DNA of 64,000 nt from Sphingobium yanoikuyae (GTDB taxonomy: Bacteria > Pseudomonadota > Alphaproteobacteria > Sphingomonadales > Sphingomonadaceae), in assembly GCF_034424525.1 (NCBI RefSeq), contig NZ_CP139979.1, forward strand, positions 4,239,501 through 4,303,500. The letters are read 5' to 3'. Below, piece by piece: positions 24,755 to 33,869 of the stretch. Under the pieces are notes generated by a model. That model had not been told where the DNA came from. It made no database searches and was given only the letters and a program-made list of their open reading frames with translations. Position 1 is the first letter of the stretch, and the number at the start of each line of letters is the position of its first letter. The translations under genes were made by a program, and so were the position numbers.

Positions 24755-24823
24755 AGGAACAGGCCTTTCAGGCATCCTCTCCTAAAAACTTTTCAGGCTG
24801 ATCTTCGGATCAGCCTTTTTTTT
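24755..24823 (+). ncRNA. Candidate trans-acting small RNA B with anti-SD motif
   Basis: Paralogue of candidate A. Same AGGAAC start, GCC-TTTCA-GGC hairpin and ATCCTCTCCTAAAA tract, then an unrelated terminator with a UUCG loop. The shared upstream box TTCGCATTTG is at 24721-24730, at the same 34-base distance. About 69 nt. Ends 246 bases before lolA, so it is not simply a leader of that gene. Confidence 0.6.
24795..24823 (+). terminator. Intrinsic terminator of sRNA candidate B / ftsK
   Basis: Stem AGGCTGATC / GATCAGCCT closed by a TTCG tetraloop and followed by seven to eight T residues. Confidence 0.92.
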
Positions 24824-25068
24824 GTCCGCGAATCGGTCTAGGCAGGCGTCGCTGCTGCCGCGCCGATAAACATAATTGGAGCGGTGCCGCCGGTAAGACC
24901 GGCATGGCGAGGCGGGAGCACGGGGGATCGAGCCAGCCATTTCACGGCCGCTCTCCCCCGTCTGGTCTTTCCGATCGATCCTTTCCCTGCGATGGAACAG
25001 CAAGGTTCACAGCGGGTTCAAGCCCCACCTCCTATGCCCCCTTTTCCGAACAACCCGGAGATGATTGC

Positions 25069-25707
25069 ATGAAGCGCATCCTCGCGCCTGTCGCCCTGTC
25101 CCTCGCCACCGCGCTGGTTGCGGTGCCGGCGGGCTATGCCCTTGCCCAGCAGGCGGCACCGTCCGACCTCAATCAGGTCAATGCCTATATCCGCGCCGTC
25201 ACCACCCTGACCGCCGATTTCAGCCAGACCGACCGCAATGGTCAGGTGCTGACCGGCAAGCTGACCCTGAAACAGCCGGGCAAGATCCGCTTCCAATATG
25301 AAAAGGGCGTGCCGCTGCTGATCGTGGGTGATGGCAAGGCGCTGACCCTGATCGACTATGAAGTGCGCCAGGTGCAGCGCTGGCCGATCGGCAATTCGCC
25401 GCTGGCCGCGCTGATCGACCCGACCAAGGATCTGTCGAAATTCGGCACCGTCGTCCCCACCGGCGACCCGACCGTGCTGAGCGTGCAGGCAAAGGATCCC
25501 AAGCGGCCCGAATTCGGCACCATCACCATGATCTTCAAGCGCAAGCCCGCGTCACCGGCCGGGCTGGAGCTTTATGGCTGGGTCGCGCTCGACGCGCAGA
25601 ATAATCGCACGGCGGTGCGCCTGTCGAACCAGCAATATGGCGTGCCGGTCGCCGATTCCGCCTTCCGCTGGACCGATCCGCGTCCGCGCGGCCGTCCGAA
25701 CGGCTAG
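25069..25707 (+). CDS. lolA: Outer membrane lipoprotein carrier LolA
   Basis: 212 residues. Signal peptide ending near GYALAQQ, then the LolA fold: VTTLTADFSQTDRNGQVLTG, GKIRFQYEKGVPLLIVGDG and the C-terminal NQQYGVPVADSAFRW. Ferries lipoproteins across the periplasm from LolCDE. CGGAG ribosome site eight bases before the ATG. FtsK followed by LolA is a common alphaproteobacterial order. Confidence 0.92.
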   Translation: MKRILAPVALSLATALVAVPAGYALAQQAAPSDLNQVNAYIRAVTTLTADFSQTDRNGQVLTGKLTLKQPGKIRFQYEKGVPLLIVGDGKALTLIDYEVRQVQRWPIGNSPLAALIDPTKDLSKFGTVVPTGDPTVLSVQAKDPKRPEFGTITMIFKRKPASPAGLELYGWVALDAQNNRTAVRLSNQQYGVPVADSAFRWTDPRPRGRPNG

Positions 25708-25870
25708 GGCGGGCCACAGGAACGATGGGCTGAAAACTTTCTGCCATCGTTCATCTGCCGCTCATATCGGATCGCCTAGATAGAGATCACGGCGAGAGAC
25801 GCAGACCGGGATTTCCCCCCTGTTACCCGGCACACCGCTCCCGTCGCAAAGCGCTTCAAGGGCGCGATCG

Positions 25871-25908
25871 AGACCCCCGTTCCACGCCCCCGGAGCGGGG
25901 GTCTTACT
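25871..25908 (+). terminator. Hairpin after lolA
   Basis: Perfect 9-bp inverted repeat AGACCCCCG / CGGGGGTCT with a 16-base loop, followed by TACTTTG. Probable terminator between lolA and xth, weak U-tract. Confidence 0.6.
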
Positions 25909-25954
25909 TTGTCCGGCGCTTGCGCGCGGGCGCGCGGCACCCTAGGTGCTTTTC

Positions 25955-26752
25955 ATGGCCGATACCCTTTCGATTGCATCCTGGAACATCAACAGCGTCC
26001 GCGCCCGGATCGACATCGTCGAACGCTTCCTGACCGAGGAAGCGCCCGACATTCTCTGCCTGCAGGAAACCAAGGTGGTGAACGAGATTTTCCCCACCGA
26101 CATGTTCAAGCGGCTGGGCTATGTCCATCAGGTGCTGAACGGCCAGCGCATGCATCATGGCGTCGCGATCATGAGCAAGGTGCCGATCCATGAGGATGAC
26201 CGGTTCGACTGGCAGGCCAATGGCGAAGCGCGTCATGTCGGCATCCGCCTCGACAATGGCGTGCGGATCGAGAATGTCTATGTCCCCGCCGGCGGTGATG
26301 TCGCCGACCGCACGGTCAATCCGAAATTCGGCCAGAAGCTCGACTTTATCGAGCGGATGATCGAGTGGTCCGGGGCGCTCGACAACAAACCGACGATCCT
26401 GACCGGCGACTTCAACATCGCGCCGCTGGAATGCGACGTCTGGAGCCACAAGCAGCTGCTCGACGTGGTCAGCCATACGCCTCAAGAATGCGAACTGCTG
26501 GGCCGGTTGCAGGCGTCGAACGACTGGGTCGATATCGGCCGCCATTTCCACCCTGCCCCCGCGCGCCTCTACACCTGGTGGAGCTATCGCGCGAAGGACT
26601 GGGCGGCGTCGGATCGCGGCCGTCGCCTCGACCATATGTGGATGACCAAGGATGTCGCCGACAAGGCGGTCGCCCACCGTGTCGTCGAACCCGCGCGCAG
26701 CTGGGAAAAGCCGTCCGACCATATCCCGATCATCACCGAGTTCGCCTTCTGA
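25955..26752 (+). CDS. xth: Exodeoxyribonuclease III (AP endonuclease)
   Basis: 265 residues. Repairs abasic sites and 3' blocked ends. Exo-endo-phosphatase motifs in order: [18 protein letters not shown] (metal Glu), [16 protein letters not shown], and the C-terminal SDHIPI (catalytic His). Stop and ribA start share a base (TGATG), so the two are coupled. Confidence 0.95.
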   Translation: MADTLSIASWNINSVRARIDIVERFLTEEAPDILCLQETKVVNEIFPTDMFKRLGYVHQVLNGQRMHHGVAIMSKVPIHEDDRFDWQANGEARHVGIRLDNGVRIENVYVPAGGDVADRTVNPKFGQKLDFIERMIEWSGALDNKPTILTGDFNIAPLECDVWSHKQLLDVVSHTPQECELLGRLQASNDWVDIGRHFHPAPARLYTWWSYRAKDWAASDRGRRLDHMWMTKDVADKAVAHRVVEPARSWEKPSDHIPIITEFAF

Positions 26753-27813
26753 TGAACGGGCGGGATGCTGCCCGCGCCATCGATGCGCTGCGTCGCGGCT
26801 GGGCGATCCGCCTGACCGCGCCCGACGGCGCCATCCGGCTGATGGCGATCGAGGGCGCGGATGCGGTGACGCTGGCCGATTTCGATCCGCAGGGGCAGGC
26901 CGATATCTTGATCTCTGCCGCCCGCGCCGAGACGCTCAAGCTCGCCAATCAGCTGGCGGCGGCCGATCCCGATCTGCCGGTGCTGATCGAACGAGCGCCG
27001 TGGATCGACGCGGATGTCGCGACCTCGATTTCCGATCCCGTGCTGGACCTCGCCTCGCCGCTCAAGGGGCCGTTCCGCGCGCGGGCCTTGCCGGCGCCAC
27101 AGGCAGCCAATGCCGCGCTGCGCCTTGCCCGGTTGGCTGGTATCCTGCCCGCCTATTTCCTTACCGAAGGCGACGGCCCGGTCGAGGCGGAAGTCAGCGC
27201 CGATGATGTCGGCGATTATGACGATGCCATCCACCTCGCCATCGCCACCCGTGCCCGCCTGCCCGTATCGGCGAGCGAGAGCGCGGAGATCATCGCCTTC
27301 CGCAGCCCCGACGAGCCGCGCGAACATGTCGCGCTGGTGGTCGGCAAGCGCGACGCATCCCCGCCGGTCATCCGCATCCACAGCGAATGCCTGACCGGCG
27401 ACGTGTTCGGCAGCCTGAAATGCGATTGCGGCCCGCAATTGCATCAGGCGCTGCACCAGATCGCCGACGCCCAATGGGGTGTGCTGCTCTACCTGCGCCA
27501 GGAAGGACGCGGCATCGGCCTCGTCAACAAGCTGCGCGCCTATGCGTTGCAGGATCAGGGCTTCGACACGGTCGACGCCAATGTGCGGCTGGGCTTCGCG
27601 ATCGACGCGCGCGATTTCTCGGTCGCGGCGCGGATGCTCGACCTGCTCGGTATTGACGGCGTGCGCTTGCTCACCAACAATCCGCAGAAGGTCGCCGGCT
27701 TGCAGGCGGCCGGGATCGAGGTGGTCGAACGACTGCCGATCATCCTGCCGGCCAACCCGCATAATGAACGCTATCTCGCCACCAAGCGCGACCGGACCGG
27801 CCACCAGCTATGA
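26752..27813 (+). CDS. ribA: GTP cyclohydrolase II with N-terminal extension
   Basis: 353 residues; the catalytic domain occupies about 155-350, and E. coli RibA is only 196 residues. Opens GTP in riboflavin synthesis. Zinc ligands C-x10-C-x-C in [18 protein letters not shown], catalytic block [10 protein letters not shown], and NNPQKVAGL. The first ~150 residues lack the metal-binding motifs of RibB and have no function I can assign. Middle gene of xth-ribA-transpeptidase. Confidence 0.9.
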   Translation: MNGRDAARAIDALRRGWAIRLTAPDGAIRLMAIEGADAVTLADFDPQGQADILISAARAETLKLANQLAAADPDLPVLIERAPWIDADVATSISDPVLDLASPLKGPFRARALPAPQAANAALRLARLAGILPAYFLTEGDGPVEAEVSADDVGDYDDAIHLAIATRARLPVSASESAEIIAFRSPDEPREHVALVVGKRDASPPVIRIHSECLTGDVFGSLKCDCGPQLHQALHQIADAQWGVLLYLRQEGRGIGLVNKLRAYALQDQGFDTVDANVRLGFAIDARDFSVAARMLDLLGIDGVRLLTNNPQKVAGLQAAGIEVVERLPIILPANPHNERYLATKRDRTGHQL

Positions 27814-28310
27814 GCGTCGTCCATGTCGATGTCGCCACCGGGCGACTGCGCTTCGGCGATCTCGACATGGCCTGCACCATCGGCCGCAGCGGCGCCTGTG
27901 CGGCCGCCGACAAGCGCGAAGGCGATGGTTGCACCCCCTTGGGCAATTGGCCGATCCGTGCGGTGCTGCTGCGCCCCGGCAAGGTATCCACCACCGGCAT
28001 CGCCCTGCCATGGCGCTGGATCCATGCGGGGGATGGCTGGTCGGACGATCCGGCCGATCCCGCCTATAATCGTCCCGTGCGCCTGCCCCGGCCCTTCTCG
28101 ACCGAAAGCCTGCAGCGCAGCGACGAGGCCTATGACGTGATCGTCATCCTGGGCCATAATGACGCGCCGCCGGTGCCGGGCATGGGCAGCGCCATCTTCT
28201 TCCATCTGTCCGAAGGACGTCCGACCGCCGGCTGCGTCGCGGTCGACCGCGACGACATGCTGCGCCTGTTACCCTTGCTGTCACCCGGCGACGTAATGAC
28301 CATTGCCTGA
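27810..28310 (+). CDS. L,D-transpeptidase (YkuD) family protein
   Basis: 166 residues. The catalytic motif H-x(n)-S-x-G-C appears as [16 protein letters not shown] near residue 130, preceded by VIVILGHND. These enzymes make or edit 3-3 peptidoglycan crosslinks or attach lipoproteins. No signal peptide is visible, which is unusual for a periplasmic enzyme. Overlaps the ribA stop by four bases; convergent with glnD seven bases on. Confidence 0.83.
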   Translation: MSVVHVDVATGRLRFGDLDMACTIGRSGACAAADKREGDGCTPLGNWPIRAVLLRPGKVSTTGIALPWRWIHAGDGWSDDPADPAYNRPVRLPRPFSTESLQRSDEAYDVIVILGHNDAPPVPGMGSAIFFHLSEGRPTAGCVAVDRDDMLRLLPLLSPGDVMTIA

Positions 28311-28317
28311 GTAGCGA

Positions 28318-31080
28318 TCAGGCGCGCTCCAGTGCCTCGCCCACTTCGCCGCCGGCCGCCTCCAGCAGCCGCCGCTCCAGCGTCTGCAACCGGGCCTTGC
28401 TCTCGATCTTCCCGCCCAGCAGGTCGGTGACGTAGAAGGTGTCGACCGCGCGCTCGCCATAGGTGGCGACATGGGCGCTGTGGACCGTGACCTTCGACTG
28501 GAACAGCGCATTGGCCAGGCTGAACAGCAGCGCCGGCCGATCGCGGGCATTCACCTCGATCACGGTGAAGCGGTTCGACGCCTTGTTGTCGATCAGCACA
28601 TTGGGCTCGATGCGGAAGGCTTCGGCGCGGGTGCGGGGCAGCGGGCGCGCTTCCAGCTTGGTGATCATGCGGTGGCGGTTGGACAGAGAGTCCTCGATCG
28701 CCGCCTTGATCCGCGCCAGCTGCTCGGGACTGTGGAAGGCGCCGCCCAGCGGATCCTGCACCAGGAAATTGTCGATCGCGACGCCATCGCGCGTCGTATG
28801 GATGCGCGCGTCGATGATGTTGCCGCCGGCCAGATGGATGGCGCCGGCAATGCGGTAGAACAGGCCCGGATGGTCGGTCGCATAGACGGTGACCAGCGTG
28901 GCACCACGTTGTGGATAATATTGCGCGGCGATCGACAGCGAGGAGTCACCCGCTTCCAATATGTGCCGCGCATTATGGACCAGGATATCGTCCGGTTCGG
29001 CGATCCAGTAGCTTTCGGGCATGCGGCCGCTGAAGGCGGCGAAGGTCGCCTCATCCATGCCCAGCGCCTGGCGCAGGGCCTCCTGCTTGGCGGCGACCCG
29101 CTCGCTGCGGCCCTTCTGCTTGTGGCCCAGGCGCAGTACTTCCTCGGCGGCATCATAGAGGTCGCCCAGCAGTTGCCGCTTCCAGCTGTTCCAGACGCCC
29201 GGCCCCACCGCGCGGATATCGACCACGGTCAGGCACAGCAGCAGGCGCAGTCGCTCCGGACTCTGCACCACTTCGACGAAATCGAGGATCGTCTTGTAGT
29301 CGGCCAGGTCGCGCTTGAAGGCGGTGGCCGACATCAGCAGGTGGTAACGCACCAGCCAGGCGACGGTCTCGGTCTCGGCGGCGGTCAGGCCCAGACGCGG
29401 GCAGAGATGTTCTGCCACTTCCGCGCCCAATATGCTGTGGTCGCCGCCGCGCCCCTTGGCGATGTCATGCAGCAGCACCGCGACATAGAGCACCCGGCGC
29501 GACAATATCTTGCCCATCAGCTCGGTTGCCAGCGGATGGTCGGTGGCCAGTTCGCCCTTTTCGATCCGGGCCAGCAGGCCGACGGCGCGGATGGTATGCT
29601 CGTCCACCGTATAATGATGGTACATGTCGAACTGCATCTGCGCCACGACGCGGCGGAAATCGGGGATGAACCGACCGAACACGGTGGATTCGTTCATCCA
29701 GCGCAGCACCGTTTCCGGGTCGCGCGGGCTGGTCAGCACATCCATGAAGGCGGCATTGGCGCGTGCGTCCTTGCGCACCTTGGCGGTGATCAGGCCGGCG
29801 TCGCGGCTGGCCGCGCGCATCGCGCTCGGATGAATCTGCAGCCCATGCCTGTCGGCCACGGCGAAAATCTCGACCAGGCGGACCGGATCGGCCTGGAAGA
29901 AATCGTCGCTCGGCAGCGCCAGCCGCCCGCGATCCAGCACGAAACCATCCAGCTTCTTGGGTCGGCGAAAGATCGACGGAATATAGCGGCGTCCGCGCTC
30001 GGCCAGCTGGTCGTCCAGATGCGCCAGGAACACCGCAGTCAGGTCGCCGACTGCCTTCGCATTGAGGAAATAATAGCGCATGAAGCGCTCGACCCCGGAT
30101 CGTCCGGCCCGCGCGGTGAAGTGCATCCGCGTCGCGGTTTCCAGCTGCAGGTCGAAGGTCAGCCGGTCTTCGGCCCGACCCGTGATCATGTGCAGGTGAC
30201 ATCGCACCGCCCACAGGAAATCCTCGGCCTTCTGGAACTGGCGCAGCTCGCTCTGCGTCAACAGGCCGACATCGACCAGTTCGGCGACCGATTTCACCCG
30301 GTTCACATATTTGCCGATCCAGAACAGCGTGTGCAGGTCGCGCAGGCCGCCCTTGCCTTCCTTGACATTGGGCTCGACGACATAGCGGCTGTCGCCCATG
30401 CGGCGGTGGCGCTCGTCGCGTTCCTCCAGCTTCTCGGTGACGAAGGTGCGGGCGGTGCCCTGCATGATCTCGCTGTCGAAGCGAACGGCGACTTCCTCGT
30501 AAAGCGCCCGGTCGCCCCACACATAGCGTGCTTCCAGCAGGGCGGTGCGCACGGTGAGGTCGGCCTTGGCCATCCGCATCGTCTCGTCGATCGAACGGCT
30601 GCTATGGCCGACCTTCAGCCCCAGATCCCACAGCGAATAGAGCATGGATTCGATGATCTGCTCGGTCCAGCCGGTCGGCTTCCAGGGGGTGATGAAGCCG
30701 ATGTCGACATCGCTGTGCGGTGCCATCTCGCCCCGGCCATAGCCGCCGACGGCGATCAGCACGATCCGCTCGCCGGTGCTGCGGTTGCCGGCGGGATAAA
30801 GATGATGGGTGGTCGCGTCGTAGAGCAGCCGCAAGATCTGGTCGATCAGGAAGGCAAAGGCCGTCACCGCCTCGCGCCCGCGCGTCGGTTTTGCCTCGAG
30901 CCGGCGCGCGACATCCTCACGGCCATGCTCCAGAGCGGCCTTGAGTTCCTTGACGATCAGCCCGCGCAGCTTGATCGGATCGCCCCGGTGCTCCTGCGCC
31001 AGGGCGTTGATGCTGTCGGAAATCGCGCGCCGGTCAATGATCGCGCGGCGCGACCCCAGGCTGGGGAACTGCATGACCAT
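28318..31080 (-). CDS. glnD: [Protein-PII] uridylyltransferase / uridylyl-removing enzyme
   Basis: 920 residues, the usual length. Nucleotidyltransferase domain with GGYGRGEMAPHSDVDIGF (about 110-130), HD domain with VAVLLHDIAKGRGGDHS (about 515), and two C-terminal ACT domains (from about 725 and 840) that sense glutamine. Uridylylates PII in nitrogen control. Nine bases downstream of mutS on the same strand. Confidence 0.96.
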   Translation of the reverse strand: MVMQFPSLGSRRAIIDRRAISDSINALAQEHRGDPIKLRGLIVKELKAALEHGREDVARRLEAKPTRGREAVTAFAFLIDQILRLLYDATTHHLYPAGNRSTGERIVLIAVGGYGRGEMAPHSDVDIGFITPWKPTGWTEQIIESMLYSLWDLGLKVGHSSRSIDETMRMAKADLTVRTALLEARYVWGDRALYEEVAVRFDSEIMQGTARTFVTEKLEERDERHRRMGDSRYVVEPNVKEGKGGLRDLHTLFWIGKYVNRVKSVAELVDVGLLTQSELRQFQKAEDFLWAVRCHLHMITGRAEDRLTFDLQLETATRMHFTARAGRSGVERFMRYYFLNAKAVGDLTAVFLAHLDDQLAERGRRYIPSIFRRPKKLDGFVLDRGRLALPSDDFFQADPVRLVEIFAVADRHGLQIHPSAMRAASRDAGLITAKVRKDARANAAFMDVLTSPRDPETVLRWMNESTVFGRFIPDFRRVVAQMQFDMYHHYTVDEHTIRAVGLLARIEKGELATDHPLATELMGKILSRRVLYVAVLLHDIAKGRGGDHSILGAEVAEHLCPRLGLTAAETETVAWLVRYHLLMSATAFKRDLADYKTILDFVEVVQSPERLRLLLCLTVVDIRAVGPGVWNSWKRQLLGDLYDAAEEVLRLGHKQKGRSERVAAKQEALRQALGMDEATFAAFSGRMPESYWIAEPDDILVHNARHILEAGDSSLSIAAQYYPQRGATLVTVYATDHPGLFYRIAGAIHLAGGNIIDARIHTTRDGVAIDNFLVQDPLGGAFHSPEQLARIKAAIEDSLSNRHRMITKLEARPLPRTRAEAFRIEPNVLIDNKASNRFTVIEVNARDRPALLFSLANALFQSKVTVHSAHVATYGERAVDTFYVTDLLGGKIESKARLQTLERRLLEAAGGEVGEALERA

Positions 31081-31089
31081 GGCTCTCGT

Positions 31090-33732
31090 CTACTCGTGGT
31101 GACTGGCGGCGGCCAGTTGTTTCAAACGATATATGTGATCGAGTGCCTCACGCGGGGACAGGGCGTCGGCATCAATGCCATCCAGTGCGTCGCGCAGTGG
31201 ATCGACCACCTCTTCGACCTGGGTTGCGACGCTGGCGAACAGCGGCAGGTCGTCCAGCCCCGCGGCAATGCCGCCGGTCTTCGCCTTGCCTGCCTCCAGC
31301 CGGCCCAGCACATCCTTGGCGCGCTTGAGCACCAGGGGCGGCAAGCCGGCCAGCCGCGCCACCGCCAGGCCATAGCTGCGATCGGCAGGCCCTTCGGCCA
31401 GTTCGTGCAGCAGCACCAGGTCGCCCTTCCATTCGCGTGCCCGCACATGATGCAGCGACAGCGCATCGAGCGTTTCGGACAGGCGTGTCAGCTCATGATA
31501 ATGGGTCGCGAACAGGCAGCGGCAGCGATTGACCTCATGCACCGCCTCGACAACCGCCCAGGCGAGCGCGAGACCGTCATAGGTGGATGTGCCGCGCCCG
31601 ACCTCGTCCAGGATGACGAAGCTATGCTCGGTCGCCTGCGCCAGGATCGCCGCGGTCTCGACCATCTCGACCATGAAGGTCGACCGGCCGCGCGCCAGAT
31701 TGTCGGAGGCGCCGACGCGGCTGAACAGGCGGTCGACCAGGGTCAGCGTCGCCGATTCTGCCGGCACGAAGGCCCCGGCCTGGGCCAGGATGACGATCAG
31801 CGCATTCTGCCGCAGGAAGGTCGACTTACCGCCCATGTTCGGGCCGGTGACCAGCCATAGCCGGTCAGTCGCGACCAGCCGGCAATCATTGGCGACGAAG
31901 GGCTGGCCCTGCGCACGCAGCGCATCCTCGACCACCGGATGGCGCCCGCCGACAATGTCGAGGCAGGGGCCGACCCCGTCCTCGACCACGAAATGGGGGC
32001 GTTGCCAGCCGCCTTCGGCCGCCCGCTCGGCCAGCGCAGCGGCAACGTCCAGCCGTGCCAGCGCATCGGCGGCGCGGGCGATGTCGGCCTTGCGGTCCAG
32101 CACCGCCTCGATCAGCGTTTCCAGATGAGCAGCTTCCGCCACCAGCGCATGGGCGCCGGCCTGCGCCACGCGGCCAGCCTGCTCGTGCAGGTCGATCGAG
32201 TTGAAGCGCACGACCCCGGCCAGCGTCTGGCGATGGGTGAAGCCGCTTTCGGGCTGCATCAGCTGGTCGGCGGCGCGGGCCGGCACCTCGACATGATAGC
32301 CCAGCACGCCATTATGGCGGATCTTCAGCGCGCTGATCCCCGTCTGCTCGCGATATTGCGCTTCCAGCGCGGCGATTGCGCGGCGGCCGTCACCGGCGAG
32401 GCGGCGCAGTTCGTCGAGCGCCGGGTCGAAGCCGTCGGCGATATAGCCGCCATTATTGGTTTCGGTCGGCGGGCTCGGCACCAATGCGCGCGCCAGCGCA
32501 TCGACCAGCGCGCCATGACCGTCGAGCGCCGGCAGCAATTGCGTCAGCAGCAGCGGCTGATCGGCCAGCCGCCCCAACCGCTCGCGCAGCAAGCGCGCCT
32601 CGCCCAGGCCGTCGCGCAATTGACCGAGGTCACGCGGACTACCGCGACCGATGGCGACACGTCCCAGCGCACGGCCGATGTCGGGCAGCGCGCGTAGCGC
32701 CGCGCGCAACTGACTGCGCAGCGTCGCGTCATCATGGAACAGCTGGACCAGGCCCAGCCGCGCGTCGATCAGCGGCGCATCCATCAGCGGCGCCGACAGA
32801 TCCTGTGCCAGCAGCCGGGCGCCTGCCCCGGTGACGGTCCGGTCGACCGCCCCCAACAGGCTGCCCGCACGGGTGCCGCCGGTGGTCGCGACGATTTCCA
32901 GGCTCTCGCGCGTCGCTGCGTCGATGGCGACATGGGCGCCGCTGGTCTTGCGCAGCGGCGGCGCCAGGAAGGGCAGCGTGCCCTTCCCCGCATGATCGAG
33001 ATAGGCAATCAGCCCGCCCATCGCCGCCAGTTCGGCGCGGCTGAACTGGCCGAAACCATCCAGCGTCGCGACCGCGAACAGGCGCTTGAGCGCGTCTTCA
33101 GCACGGGCGCTGGAAAAGGCCGCCTTGTCGAACGGATGGCTGTTGGCGACCTCCAATGTCGACCCTTCGGCGATCACCACTTCGCTCGGCCGCAACCGGG
33201 CGAGTTCGGCGGGCAGGTCGCCAGCGCGCACCGTCATCGTCTCGAACCGGCCGGTCGAGATGTCGGCGGCGGCCAGGCCCAGCTCGCCTTCTCCACCGGT
33301 CTGGGCGAGCGCCACCAGCATATTGTCGCGCCGGCTGTCGAGCAGGGTTTCCTCGGTCAGCGTGCCGGCGGTGACATAGCGGACGATGGCGCGTGCCACG
33401 AGCGCCTTGCCGCCCCGTGCCTTGGCCTCGGCCGGCGTCTCGGTCTGTTCGGCGATGGCGACGCGATGGCCGCCCTTGATCAGTCGGGCGAGATAGGATT
33501 CGGCGCTATGCACCGGCACGCCGCACATCGGGATCGGCTGCCCGGCATGTTCGCCACGGCTGGTGAGCGCAATGTCGAGCGTCGCGGCCGCCATCTTGGC
33601 GTCATCGAAGAAGAGTTCGAAGAAATCGCCCATGCGGTAGAAGAGCAGGCAATCCTGCGCCTCTGCCTTGAGGGTGAAATATTGTGCCATCATGGGGGTA
33701 GGCTGGTTGGTGGTGGAGGTCGAATTGGCCAT
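31090..33732 (-). CDS. mutS: DNA mismatch repair protein MutS
   Basis: 880 residues from the ATG at 33732. Mismatch-contact motif QDCLLFYRMGDFFELF (the F-x-E site) near residue 33, Walker A VTGPNMGGKSTFLRQ, Walker B FVILDEVGRGTSTYDG, and the helix-turn-helix end SPREALDHIYRLKQL. Starts 28 codons after an upstream in-frame ATG whose peptide is unlike MutS. Divergent from maeB. Confidence 0.96.
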   Translation of the reverse strand: MANSTSTTNQPTPMMAQYFTLKAEAQDCLLFYRMGDFFELFFDDAKMAAATLDIALTSRGEHAGQPIPMCGVPVHSAESYLARLIKGGHRVAIAEQTETPAEAKARGGKALVARAIVRYVTAGTLTEETLLDSRRDNMLVALAQTGGEGELGLAAADISTGRFETMTVRAGDLPAELARLRPSEVVIAEGSTLEVANSHPFDKAAFSSARAEDALKRLFAVATLDGFGQFSRAELAAMGGLIAYLDHAGKGTLPFLAPPLRKTSGAHVAIDAATRESLEIVATTGGTRAGSLLGAVDRTVTGAGARLLAQDLSAPLMDAPLIDARLGLVQLFHDDATLRSQLRAALRALPDIGRALGRVAIGRGSPRDLGQLRDGLGEARLLRERLGRLADQPLLLTQLLPALDGHGALVDALARALVPSPPTETNNGGYIADGFDPALDELRRLAGDGRRAIAALEAQYREQTGISALKIRHNGVLGYHVEVPARAADQLMQPESGFTHRQTLAGVVRFNSIDLHEQAGRVAQAGAHALVAEAAHLETLIEAVLDRKADIARAADALARLDVAAALAERAAEGGWQRPHFVVEDGVGPCLDIVGGRHPVVEDALRAQGQPFVANDCRLVATDRLWLVTGPNMGGKSTFLRQNALIVILAQAGAFVPAESATLTLVDRLFSRVGASDNLARGRSTFMVEMVETAAILAQATEHSFVILDEVGRGTSTYDGLALAWAVVEAVHEVNRCRCLFATHYHELTRLSETLDALSLHHVRAREWKGDLVLLHELAEGPADRSYGLAVARLAGLPPLVLKRAKDVLGRLEAGKAKTGGIAAGLDDLPLFASVATQVEEVVDPLRDALDGIDADALSPREALDHIYRLKQLAAASHHE

Positions 33733-33869
33733 GGGGCAAGCGGATAGCCTGATCGCTCCGCTGAAACCAGAGCTTCGCCAAAGGGCAGGAAAATTGCGCT
33801 TCTCGCACTTGCCCACAAGATAATCTTGCCGCTAGGGCGGCGCTATTGTTCCATTATGTGGGTATCGCG

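Larger units (their letters stand above)
24662..25068. other. Intergenic region with small-RNA candidate B
   Basis: 407 bases with no credible open frame. Holds sRNA candidate B (24755-24823) and a short perfect hairpin GCCGGT-AAG-ACCGGC at 24889-24903 in what is probably the lolA leader. Nothing else recognised. Confidence 0.7.

Noticed and set aside
22433..24775. 780-codon open frame on the minus strand opposite ftsK.
   Set aside because: Same GC-driven antisense effect; composition is not protein-like and it covers the sRNA B region.
28471..31860. Very long open frame (over 1,100 codons) on the + strand opposite glnD and mutS.
   Set aside because: It runs antisense across two clear genes and their junction. 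Its His/Gln/Arg/Asp-rich product is what GC-rich antisense DNA yields; no domain or ribosome site.
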